A stretch of DNA of 64,000 nucleotides from Candidatus Caldisaccharidevorator malaysiensis (lineage in GTDB: Bacteria > Armatimonadota > Fervidibacteria > Fervidibacterales > Fervidibacteraceae): contig JANXBO010000004.1 of the NCBI GenBank assembly GCA_025057575.1, positions 25,079 through 89,078 of the forward strand. The letters are read 5' to 3'. Positions 42,502 to 50,494 of this stretch are shown here, one piece after another (within the stretch, counting starts at the first letter, position 1; every line of letters starts with the position of its first letter). Under the pieces are notes generated by a model, which searched no databases, was not told the DNA's origin, and worked only from the letters and a program-made list of their open reading frames with translations. The position numbers and the translations under genes are program-made.

Positions 42502-43920
42502 ATGCGGCGGACAAAAATCGTTGCCACCGTCGGTCCGGCGTCGGAAGCGCCGGAAGTTCTCCGGAGGCTGGTCCAGGCAGGAGCCGACCTGTTCCGAATC
42601 AATTGCTCTCACGGGTCGGCGGACGATCACCGAAGAATGGCAGCCGCCATCCGCTCAGTTGCTGAGGAGTTGAACTATCCGGTTGGGATCTTGTGGGACC
42701 TTCAAGGTCCTCGCCTTCGGGTCGGAACTCTTAACGAGCCCATCCTGTTGGAACCAGGTCAGGACATCGTCCTTTGTCACGTGGAGGAGACGGGTGACCG
42801 TCCTTTCCTACCCGTGGAAGTTCCGTATATCGCCACTGCCGTCCGACCGGGACAAAGGATCCTGCTGGATGACGGTCGGATTGAATTGGAGACGGTTCAC
42901 ACGGATGGGATCCGGGTGCGGGCTCGGGTCATCCGTGGGGGGCTGGTCAAGAGCCGTAAGGGAATTAATCTACCAGGCGCTCGGCTGGCGGTGCCCATCT
43001 TGAGCGAGGAGGATCTGAGGGACCTGCACACGGGTGTGGAAGCGGGTGCGGACTTCATTTGCCTCTCCTTCGTCAGGTCGGCAGAGGATGTGGAAACCCT
43101 CCGCACCGCTGTTCAGGCTCACGGCGCCGACATTCCGATCATTGCCAAACTGGAAAGACCGGAAGCAATAGACCGGCTGGATCAGATTCTCGCCTGTGCT
43201 GATGGGGTGATGGTGGCGCGGGGTGACTTGGGAGTGGAGATGCCACCGGAGGAGGTCCCAGTTCTTCAGAAGCAAATCATTTCTAAAGCCAACCGAGCGT
43301 TTGTTCCCGTCATCACCGCCACTCAGATGCTGGAGTCAATGATGGAGTCGCCCAGACCGACCCGTGCGGAGGCTTCCGATGTGGCGAATGCAGTCCTGGA
43401 CGGCACCGATGCCGTGATGCTTTCGGGCGAAACCGCCGTCGGTCGCTTCCCTGTGGAAGCCGTTTCTATAATGGACCGCATTATTGCCAAGGCGGAAGAG
43501 CATCTGAGCCCGGAGCCGTCGGTTTATCAAGGTCCGCCGGAGTCCGATGTTGCGGTGGCGCACGCAATTGCGGACGCTGCCTGCGTGGCGTCCGAGGACT
43601 TGCCGGTCAAAGCCATAGCCGTCTTCACCCAAACGGGTTCCACCGCTCTTTTTGTCAGCAAGCGGCGCCCAACAGCGCCGATCATCGGGTTCACCCCCGA
43701 GGAAAGAATTCGCCGCCGGATGACTCTTTTGTGGGGTGTCCTTCCCCTCTGCCTTCCCTTCACCGAAAGCACGGATCATCTCTTAGCAATGATGGAGGAG
43801 CAACTTTTGAACAGAAAACTGGTGGTAAAGGGCGATTGGGTGGTCATTGTCGCGGGCATTCCCCTTTCAATTCGGGGTCGGGCAAACTTCTTAAAGGTTC
43901 ACCGCATCGGCACCGCTTAG
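42502..43920 (+). CDS. pyk: Pyruvate kinase
   Basis: Pyruvate kinase makes pyruvate and ATP from phosphoenolpyruvate and ADP. The 472-residue protein begins MRRTKIVATVGPASE and carries INCSHGS, MVARGDLGVEMPPEEVP with the metal-binding acid, and ATQMLESMMESPRPTRAEASDVANA. The C-terminal domain follows with the allosteric-site region. Length matches the common bacterial form without a PEP-utiliser extension. Start ATG with AAGAG upstream. It closes the glycolytic set with the aldolase and glucokinase. Confidence 0.95.
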   Translation: MRRTKIVATVGPASEAPEVLRRLVQAGADLFRINCSHGSADDHRRMAAAIRSVAEELNYPVGILWDLQGPRLRVGTLNEPILLEPGQDIVLCHVEETGDRPFLPVEVPYIATAVRPGQRILLDDGRIELETVHTDGIRVRARVIRGGLVKSRKGINLPGARLAVPILSEEDLRDLHTGVEAGADFICLSFVRSAEDVETLRTAVQAHGADIPIIAKLERPEAIDRLDQILACADGVMVARGDLGVEMPPEEVPVLQKQIISKANRAFVPVITATQMLESMMESPRPTRAEASDVANAVLDGTDAVMLSGETAVGRFPVEAVSIMDRIIAKAEEHLSPEPSVYQGPPESDVAVAHAIADAACVASEDLPVKAIAVFTQTGSTALFVSKRRPTAPIIGFTPEERIRRRMTLLWGVLPLCLPFTESTDHLLAMMEEQLLNRKLVVKGDWVVIVAGIPLSIRGRANFLKVHRIGTA

Positions 43921-43934
43921 CCGATTGTCATCCA

Positions 43935-44885
43935 CTAATCGGGACGAGTAAAAACCAATGCAGCGGCACCGAGAACGCCTGCTTTGTCGCCCAGCGATGA
44001 GGGTCCAAAGTGAACGGCACGACCTGCCTCGTCAAGGGCTCGCCGTCTCATCTCCCACTCGGCGGGCTCCAGGAGCCATCGTCCTGCTTTCGCCACGCCC
44101 CCTCCGATGGCGATTCGGTCAGGATTTAACAAGTTGACAACCATAGCGCAGGCAATGCCCAAATATTTGCCAGCCGTCGCCAGCAGGTGGCGGCTGAGCA
44201 GGTCGCCCTTTTCTGCTGCATCAGCAATGGCTCTTGCAGAAACCGAAGTGCCCCATTCCGAAAGAAGGGACGGAACTCCCCTGGCAAGGTATTCTTGGGC
44301 TCTTTCGGCGATGGCAGGTCCCGAAGCGAGAGCCTCCAAACAGCCTCTCCTGCCGCAGCCACAGACCGGTCCTTCAGGCTCCACAGGAATGTGTCCGATC
44401 TCCCCAGCGGCGAAACTGGTCCCCCGAACAAGTCTTCCTTCAATGATCAGTCCTCCCCCGATCCCCGTCCCGACGGTGATGTAGAGGAGGCTTTGGGCGC
44501 CCGTTGCCGATCCGAAGCGCCACTCGCCCAGCGCTGCGGCGTTGGCATCGTTCTCCACAAAAGCAGGGCACTGAAAAATTCTCTCCAAATCTGCCTTCAA
44601 ATTTCTTCCTTTCCATTCGGGGATATTGACGGCTTCCGACAGCATCAGACCTTGAATGGGATCCACGATCCCCGGGGTTCCCAGTCCGACGCCTGATAGT
44701 TGGTCCGGAGTGAGCCCTGCCCTGAGCAGCGCCGACCGTCCCGCCTTCTCTATTTGTTTCAGGACCGTCTCCCCACCCTCTTCCGCCAGAGTCGGCTCGC
44801 TGGCTTGTGCCATAATTTCGCTTCTGTCACTGACGACCGCGGCTAAGGTTTTAGTCCCTCCCAGGTCAATGCCGAGTGCCAACAT
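43935..44885 (-). CDS. glk: ROK-family glucokinase-like sugar kinase
   Basis: 316 residues. It begins MLALGIDLGGTKT, the ROK ATP-binding start. VENDANAAALGE holds the catalytic Asp, and GTGIGGGLI follows. The zinc motif is CGCGRRGCLE with a His in EIGHIPVEP. This arrangement is typical of ROK glucokinase, which phosphorylates glucose to glucose 6-phosphate; fructokinase or other hexose use is not excluded. ATG 44885 (AAAGG upstream) is preferred over the ATG at 44945. It converges on pyk. Confidence 0.87.
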   Translation of the reverse strand: MLALGIDLGGTKTLAAVVSDRSEIMAQASEPTLAEEGGETVLKQIEKAGRSALLRAGLTPDQLSGVGLGTPGIVDPIQGLMLSEAVNIPEWKGRNLKADLERIFQCPAFVENDANAAALGEWRFGSATGAQSLLYITVGTGIGGGLIIEGRLVRGTSFAAGEIGHIPVEPEGPVCGCGRRGCLEALASGPAIAERAQEYLARGVPSLLSEWGTSVSARAIADAAEKGDLLSRHLLATAGKYLGIACAMVVNLLNPDRIAIGGGVAKAGRWLLEPAEWEMRRRALDEAGRAVHFGPSSLGDKAGVLGAAALVFTRPD

Positions 44886-44981
44886 TGTTCCAACACCTTT
44901 CTCACAACGACGAAGATACCTGTGATTTTGGCGGGTTCTTGTCAAAGGTGGCGGGTAAAAATTAGAGGAGAAGGGTAGGAA

Positions 44982-46313
44982 ATGACTAATATGAAAAGAG
45001 AATGGGTTTTACCACACGCCGTTTATTTCATTATCTTCAGCCTTTGCTTGTTTGGCTGCGATTCACGTAATGGTAACAGGTCAGTCACTTTACCAGAAAA
45101 GAAACAGTGGACCGTCCTTGTGTATCAAGGCGGAGATAACGATCTGGAAGCGGCGATGATCAAAGACTTCAATGAGATGGAGAGGGTCGGTACCGGAGGC
45201 GAGATGTATATCGTGGTCCAACTGGACCGGTCCCCCACTTATGACACTTCCAACGACAACTGGGTTAGTTCCCGCAGGTATCAGGTGACCCGTGACCCTG
45301 CCGAAGCCTATCCTCCTGACTTCTCTATTCGTCCCAATAATATCATCCGAAGCCCTCTTTTAGCCGACCTGGGGCGGAAGAACACCGGTGATCCCCAGGT
45401 TTTAGAAGACTTTTTGATTTGGGGAGTCACTAACTTTCCCGCCGATCGTTATATCATCATCCTCTCGGATCACGGTGCTGGGGTCCGTCCCTTCCGGTCT
45501 TTTTCGTTTTCAACCACAAGGGGAATGATGTTTTCCGACAGTTTCAACGATTACATCAGTGAAGATGAGGCACGGGCAGTGTTCTCTTCGGTCGTTCAAA
45601 GAATTGGTCGCCCCATTGACATTGTCGGGTTAGACTGCAGTGAGATGAGTGAGATAGAGGTTGCTTATCAGTTTCGCGGTCTCTGCCGCTACCTCATCGC
45701 CTCGCAACTATCGGAACCTAATGACGGCTATCCCTATGAGAGGTTTTTAATGGAGATCCGACGGAACCCTGATATTGCAACGGAGGAACTGTTGCGGAGG
45801 TGGGTGAATCATTACATAGAGAGTTACCTTCCTGGTCAACCGACCAACGGCGCGGGCGATGCCGTCACCATTGCCGTTTACAATATGAATCACATAGAGC
45901 CCTATGTTCAGGCGGTAGACCAGTTAGCGGGTGTGTTGACGGCAAGGGTCAACGATCTCGGTCGTCAGTTCGTTCAACTCAGGGAGCGAACTCAATCTTT
46001 TTCGGAAGCCATCTACAGGGATGTGTATCATTACTGCCAATTGCTGAGGACGCATATCCCCCAAACAGCCGTGCAGGAAGCCGCTCAAGCGGTAATGGAC
46101 CGCCAAGGACCAGGGCAAGGAAAAGCACTGCTCTATGAGGCGCACCGCACCGGAAACGACAAAAATGTGGACAACGCCCACGGTATTGCGATCTACTTTC
46201 CCCACCCTCGGGATTTTGACTCCCGTTATCTAAGGTCCAACGATTTCGCTCGGATCAACCGCTGGGGGACCTTTTTGAGATCACTGGCACAAACCCAATC
46301 AGGTCAGCCCTGA
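44982..46313 (+). CDS. Clostripain-family (C11) cysteine protease lipoprotein
   Basis: 443 residues with a lipoprotein signal (lipobox LFGC, Cys near 26), so it should be anchored outside the membrane. After a WTVLVYQGGDNDLEAAM start, typical of peptidase C11, come the catalytic His164 (LSDHGAG) and Cys219 (GLDCSEMS). The family cleaves after Arg or Lys. The middle segment YIVVQLDRSPTYDTSNDNW is the substrate-side strand. There is no obvious calcium motif. It is a single gene. Confidence 0.88.
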   Translation: MTNMKREWVLPHAVYFIIFSLCLFGCDSRNGNRSVTLPEKKQWTVLVYQGGDNDLEAAMIKDFNEMERVGTGGEMYIVVQLDRSPTYDTSNDNWVSSRRYQVTRDPAEAYPPDFSIRPNNIIRSPLLADLGRKNTGDPQVLEDFLIWGVTNFPADRYIIILSDHGAGVRPFRSFSFSTTRGMMFSDSFNDYISEDEARAVFSSVVQRIGRPIDIVGLDCSEMSEIEVAYQFRGLCRYLIASQLSEPNDGYPYERFLMEIRRNPDIATEELLRRWVNHYIESYLPGQPTNGAGDAVTIAVYNMNHIEPYVQAVDQLAGVLTARVNDLGRQFVQLRERTQSFSEAIYRDVYHYCQLLRTHIPQTAVQEAAQAVMDRQGPGQGKALLYEAHRTGNDKNVDNAHGIAIYFPHPRDFDSRYLRSNDFARINRWGTFLRSLAQTQSGQP

Positions 46314-46769
46314 TGTTGAAGGGGTCCCTGGAAGGGACGCCCACCCGCCGTCGGCAATCCCGCACTCGGGGCACGCCAGTGCCATTCCCTTGACCATTGC
46401 CACCAGTTCCTTCGGATCGGGGAAGGACCGACCGGAAGTGCCCAAGCGATGGACAACGCAGCCGTAAGCGTCCACGACAGCGACACCGGAAGAGTCGCCG
46501 TCCAAAACCTGACGACGGGCGTCACCCGTTGGATCCGCAACCCCTGGGCATCCGTCCGGGACCTTCTGCCCCCGCCAAATAACCCACAAGCGTGCCCCCC
46601 ATTCGCCAAAGGCTCCTTCTAACGACGCCAACGATTGGGAAAAGGAACGACAGGCGATACAATTGGCATCGTGGAGAAAGACCAAAACGGTAGCAGTCCC
46701 CGTCCTCCAATCGGGGCTCACTGTCTCTCCGTTGCGGTCCAACAGAACCAGACTTTCAACTCTCCTCAA
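46299..46769 (-). CDS. Redoxin/thioredoxin-fold protein
   Basis: 156 residues. The TTG at 46769 overlaps the TGA of the upstream membrane gene by two bases (TTGA), with GGGGGAAG six bases before it. The body is thioredoxin-like (VLVFLHDANCIACRSFS) with a CxxC in the usual place, followed by an SGVAVVDAYGCVVHRLGT strand pair like AhpC/TSA-type redoxins. It also contains CPEC near the C-terminus. No signal peptide is seen, so it may be cytoplasmic. It may use the membrane protein made just before it as partner. Confidence 0.75.
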   Translation of the reverse strand: MRRVESLVLLDRNGETVSPDWRTGTATVLVFLHDANCIACRSFSQSLASLEGAFGEWGARLWVIWRGQKVPDGCPGVADPTGDARRQVLDGDSSGVAVVDAYGCVVHRLGTSGRSFPDPKELVAMVKGMALACPECGIADGGWASLPGTPSTSGLT

Positions 46770-47275
46770 GCCGTTCTTCCCCCTTTGGGCGCTGGTTCTC
46801 GGTCCTCTTGAAGCAGCCGCCCAGTCGGTCTGATGCGGGTCCAGATGTTGATGACGAAGGCGATAATGGCGATGCTCTGGGCGATGCCGCCGATCACTGA
46901 TAAAAGTAGCCAGATCGGTGCCCGATGATAAGTCGCTATTACTTCCCCGATCGCTCGGATTGCCGTCCCAACGGTAATGAGCCAGTAGATGACTTCGGAA
47001 ATAAGGGGGCTGTAACGACTCTCTTTCGGTCGGGGAAACATCCAGATGGCGACGCCCATAATCATCATCGCCACGAACCCGACAAGAAACAGGTGCCCGT
47101 GCGCAGTGGGCAGCCAACCCAAACCCGCCCGAGAGGGATGAATTCGCATCGCGATCATATGCATCCCCAACAGCGTGCTGGCAATGGCAAAGATAAGACT
47201 CGTCTGCACATACCTTCTCGCTAAGCCGAACACCACGGGTCCTCCTTTTGCTTGGGCAATTCTATTGTGGGTCAC
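46766..47275 (-). CDS. Small four-helix membrane protein resembling haem-copper oxidase subunit I
   Basis: 169 residues with four membrane helices. The stretch WLPTAHGHLFLVGF (His59, His61) and MMIMGVAIWMFPR match the haem-ligand helix of short cbb3-like/oxidase-subunit-I-like proteins found in thermophiles. The full catalytic subunit, with its CuB histidines, is not here. It starts at ATG 47275 overlapping the previous stop by four bases and is coupled to the redoxin gene after it. Its role is unknown; a haem-binding redox or nitric-oxide-related function is a guess. Confidence 0.7.
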   Translation of the reverse strand: MTHNRIAQAKGGPVVFGLARRYVQTSLIFAIASTLLGMHMIAMRIHPSRAGLGWLPTAHGHLFLVGFVAMMIMGVAIWMFPRPKESRYSPLISEVIYWLITVGTAIRAIGEVIATYHRAPIWLLLSVIGGIAQSIAIIAFVINIWTRIRPTGRLLQEDREPAPKGGRTA

Positions 47276-48372
47276 CCGTTGCGCCTTGGAAGGTCGTCCT
47301 TAGCCCGACGAAGGCGCCAGCCCGACGGTCCTAAAAGACCCAGGGGAACCAGGCGGGGCTTCAGGGACCAAGGGAACCTCTTGCGTTTCCCCATCAACAG
47401 TTCTTCCGCCGCCTGGCGCAAACGCCTCACCGTTTTCATCAGTTCCCTAACGGATAGACCCATCATTCGGTCGGGGCATTGAGAGAGATAGGACGCCACC
47501 CGGCCCAACAGATTAGCGACCCCCCGCCACTCCCGTCGCTCGGCGTGAATGAAGGCGGCGTTCAATTGGATTAGAGCCTTAAGAAAGGCTGCCTTAGCGC
47601 CTTGGGACTCTCGCCACAGTTCTTCAAACTTCTCGTGAGAGTGCCAGTAGTAACCGGACCAATAGAGTTTCAGCCCAGAAACGAAAAGATCTGGATAGGC
47701 AACTTGGGGCGAGGGCATCACGATCGCGCCCTGCCGTTTACTGCCCAACACCTTTGCCTTGCCGGAAAGAAAAAGGTATCCGACGAGAGCGGCGGTGGCG
47801 GCATCCAGTTCATCGTGGTTGGCTTTTGCGGAAAGACCTTGGATGCCAATCCTCCTAAGACCTTCCCGCAGACCGTCCAAGTCCTTCTGCTTTCTGGGAA
47901 GCCCCAAAAGGTCCTGAGCGCCACCAGGATAAACTTCTATCACGTGGAACCCGAGTCTCTGTAGTCGCCGTCGCAGGCGGATGCCCCTTTCTGTCAATTT
48001 TCTCATCCCGCCCAGAGTGATCGGGAAGAAGGAGATGCGCCGGCGAAGAAGCGCCCGATCGCAAGACCGAAGATGATACGGTCCTGCCTCTTCCATCCGT
48101 CGGCGACCGGGCGGTCTGGTTAAGGGGGCATCTATGGCAACAAGGGTCGGGTTCCATTGCCGGACTGCCCCCACGATTTCTTCGTCCGTCCTGACCAGTG
48201 TCGTTTTTGCCCTTCTACCTTTCAACAAACAAATGCCAGATGGTCGGGACTCATCGGCGGAAAGATCAATGCCGACAACAGGGAAACTTTCGGAACCGAT
48301 AAGCGGCTGGGACTGTTGTGTTTGCTCCTTAGGCATCTTGTTCGTAAGGACTTTTGTGGTTTGGAACGGCAA
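47272..48372 (-). CDS. DUF429-DUF309 fusion protein
   Basis: 366 residues. Residues 30-210 are a DUF429 domain with RNase H-like fold: VVGIDLSA, LVAIDAPLTRP, IEVYPGG and AKANHDELDAA. Residues 225-330 are a DUF309 domain: SGYYWHSHEKFEELWRE and FLKALIQLNAAFIH. Each occurs alone in many bacteria; joined they suggest one pathway, possibly nucleic-acid related. The TTG at 48372 overlaps the CPBP gene by 44 bases; ATG 48336 is an alternative. It is coupled to the membrane gene downstream. Confidence 0.8.
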   Translation of the reverse strand: MPFQTTKVLTNKMPKEQTQQSQPLIGSESFPVVGIDLSADESRPSGICLLKGRRAKTTLVRTDEEIVGAVRQWNPTLVAIDAPLTRPPGRRRMEEAGPYHLRSCDRALLRRRISFFPITLGGMRKLTERGIRLRRRLQRLGFHVIEVYPGGAQDLLGLPRKQKDLDGLREGLRRIGIQGLSAKANHDELDAATAALVGYLFLSGKAKVLGSKRQGAIVMPSPQVAYPDLFVSGLKLYWSGYYWHSHEKFEELWRESQGAKAAFLKALIQLNAAFIHAERREWRGVANLLGRVASYLSQCPDRMMGLSVRELMKTVRRLRQAAEELLMGKRKRFPWSLKPRLVPLGLLGPSGWRLRRAKDDLPRRNG

Positions 48373-49354
48373 GATGACGGTCTTGCTCCCTCGTCAGGTC
48401 GCGGACCGCTTGCCACCAGGTTCTCGGAGGTTGCGACGGAATGAGATAGAGAAGAGCCGTTGCCAACACGAGAGTCAGGGTGCAGGCGACACTGCCCTCT
48501 AAACCAAATGGTCCACCCGTCACCCAGTCGGGTCCCGAAAATTGGAAGGTGACCAGCCGCTCGGAGAGCGTCAGGCCGCTGACCGCAGTCCCCAGTATGT
48601 TCCCCAATATCCAGTTCCAAGCCGCATGATTCACAATGGCAAACCACAGGGTGCCAAACCTGAGGAAACTAACGGCAGCAAAGACGCCATAAAGGAAAAG
48701 GTTCACAATCCCGATTGAGCCGGTCAAGGGAGAATCAAAGAGTCCGGGATTGAGGGCGTGGGCACCACTGAACAGACAGGATGAGAGAGCCACCGAGGTG
48801 ACGGGGGAATATCTTGTCAGTAGGGCTTGCAGCACATATCCCCGGTCCGCCAGTTCTTCAATTCCCCCCTGAAATAGAAAGAAAACGGCATAGCCGAAGA
48901 GACCCAATGGCGTCAAAGTTTGCTCCAAGGTCATTTCCCATCTCCCACCCAGAAGAAAAATGATCAGAAAAATGAAAGCCACCTGCCAAACTGCGAAAAC
49001 GAGACCCAGCAGGCTCTGTTGGACAAAACTCTTTTCCGTCCCCAACCCCAGACTCACAAGAGGTCTCCTGTCCACGACCCGACAAAAGAGAACAACCGCC
49101 GCCAAAATACCAGCATACTGACCTGCCAGCACCAGATTGTCAGAAAAACGGAGAAGATGACCTTTCACGATGAGTTCCAAGCGGGCAGGGTCTTTCATCA
49201 TAATCAGCACAACGCCGGGAAGAGTCAGAGCAATGGCAAAGACGACGGCTGCGATGACGAACAAAAGAACTCTAATAAGAGGGTGAAACAGAGGCACGGA
49301 CACCAAAGGTTGAGCGAAGGTGCCACGAGCCTTGTGTCTCTCCTGACCTTCCAT
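48329..49354 (-). CDS. CPBP-family intramembrane metalloprotease
   Basis: 341 residues with about eight membrane helices. CPBP motifs are present: GIEELADRG (Glu-Glu and Arg), FSGAHAL (His) and IVNHAAWNW (His and Asn). These form the putative metal site of Rce1-like (CAAX) proteases. Substrates in bacteria are largely unknown. It leads a coupled four-gene run that ends with the redoxin gene. Confidence 0.82.
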   Translation of the reverse strand: MEGQERHKARGTFAQPLVSVPLFHPLIRVLLFVIAAVVFAIALTLPGVVLIMMKDPARLELIVKGHLLRFSDNLVLAGQYAGILAAVVLFCRVVDRRPLVSLGLGTEKSFVQQSLLGLVFAVWQVAFIFLIIFLLGGRWEMTLEQTLTPLGLFGYAVFFLFQGGIEELADRGYVLQALLTRYSPVTSVALSSCLFSGAHALNPGLFDSPLTGSIGIVNLFLYGVFAAVSFLRFGTLWFAIVNHAAWNWILGNILGTAVSGLTLSERLVTFQFSGPDWVTGGPFGLEGSVACTLTLVLATALLYLIPSQPPRTWWQAVRDLTREQDRHLAVPNHKSPYEQDA

Positions 49355-49447
49355 TCTCTTTCACCCTCACTTGACTCGTCAAAGAGGATAATATGCTGCT
49401 CAAGCGCCGAGAAATGACAACGGGCACACCGTTTGAGGTGAAAAAGG

Positions 49448-50470
49448 ATGCTTCCGGTCGGCAAACTTAATTACCGACTGCTGGAACAACTTCTTTGTGA
49501 CGCCCCGACCGATGAAAGGACGGTAGTCGGTCCCCGAATTGGGGAAGATGCCGCTGCCATAGACTTTGGGGACCGGCTCTTGATCGTCGCCACAGATCCC
49601 ATCACTTTTGCCACAGACCTGATCGGCTGGTATGCCGTCCAGGTCAATGCCAACGATGTCGCCTGTATGGGTGCAGAGCCCAAGTGGTTCCTTGCGGATA
49701 TTCTGCTTCCCGAAAACCAGACCGACGAGGACCTTGCCCGAATCCTTTTCGGACAGATAAAAGATGCCTGTCAGCAACTGGGCATTTCCTGGATCGGCGG
49801 TCATTCCGAGGTCACGGCAGAACTCAGCCGTCCCCTCGTGGTCGGAACGATGCTGGGTGAGGTCCCGAAAGATCGGCTTGTCACCAGCGCCGGAGCCCAA
49901 TTGGGAGACTGTCTTTTATTGACAAAAGGGTTCCCAATTGAGGGCACGGCTCTCATTGCAAGAGAAAAAGAGAAGGAACTGAGATCACAAGGGCTGGATA
50001 CCAAAAAGATAGAAAGGGCAAAGGAGTTTTTGTTCCGACCCGGGATCAGCACTGTCAAAGACGCTCTAACCGCCTCCCGAGCGGGGAAAGTCAACGCTCT
50101 GCACGATCCGACGGAGGGCGGTATCGCCAATGGGTTGTGGGAACTGGCAATGGCATCATCTGCTCAGATTCTGGTAGACGAAGAGGCGCTGACACCTGTC
50201 CCTGAAGGCGAGATTTTGTGCAAGACCTTCGGATTGGACCCGCGAGGCACGATCGCCTCCGGTGCCCTTCTCATTTGTGCCCCTGAATCCGACGCCGCCA
50301 CCATTCTCCAAGCCCTTCACCGAGAAGGCATCGCTGCCTGGCAAATCGGGAAGGTCATTGGAAAGGGAGACCCAAAGGTCCTTCTGAAAGCCGAGAACGG
50401 ACAGACCCGTTTGCTGCCCCTTTTTGAAAGAGACGAAGTAGCTCGTCTCTTTGAAGGGACCAGTGGCTGA
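49448..50470 (+). CDS. HypE/AIR-synthase-related ATP-binding protein
   Basis: 340 residues of the PurM/HypE/ThiL/SelD superfamily. IGEDAAAIDFGDRLLIVATDPITFA starts the ATP-binding domain, NANDVACMGAEP follows, and the second domain has HDPTEGGIANGLWELA. This last element is typical of HypE. HypE ends with a Cys at its C-terminus, which is absent here, and no hyp genes are adjacent, so it may be a HypE paralogue of unknown substrate. ATG with GAGGTG upstream. Confidence 0.82.
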   Translation: MLPVGKLNYRLLEQLLCDAPTDERTVVGPRIGEDAAAIDFGDRLLIVATDPITFATDLIGWYAVQVNANDVACMGAEPKWFLADILLPENQTDEDLARILFGQIKDACQQLGISWIGGHSEVTAELSRPLVVGTMLGEVPKDRLVTSAGAQLGDCLLLTKGFPIEGTALIAREKEKELRSQGLDTKKIERAKEFLFRPGISTVKDALTASRAGKVNALHDPTEGGIANGLWELAMASSAQILVDEEALTPVPEGEILCKTFGLDPRGTIASGALLICAPESDAATILQALHREGIAAWQIGKVIGKGDPKVLLKAENGQTRLLPLFERDEVARLFEGTSG

Positions 50471-50494
50471 GACCAAAGAAAAGCAACCGTCAAC

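Noticed and set aside
46770..47117. Upstream half of a long minus-strand frame running through the redoxin gene
   Set aside because: It overlaps the well-supported four-helix membrane gene in another frame and has Arg/Ser-rich composition. The redoxin starts at TTG 46769.
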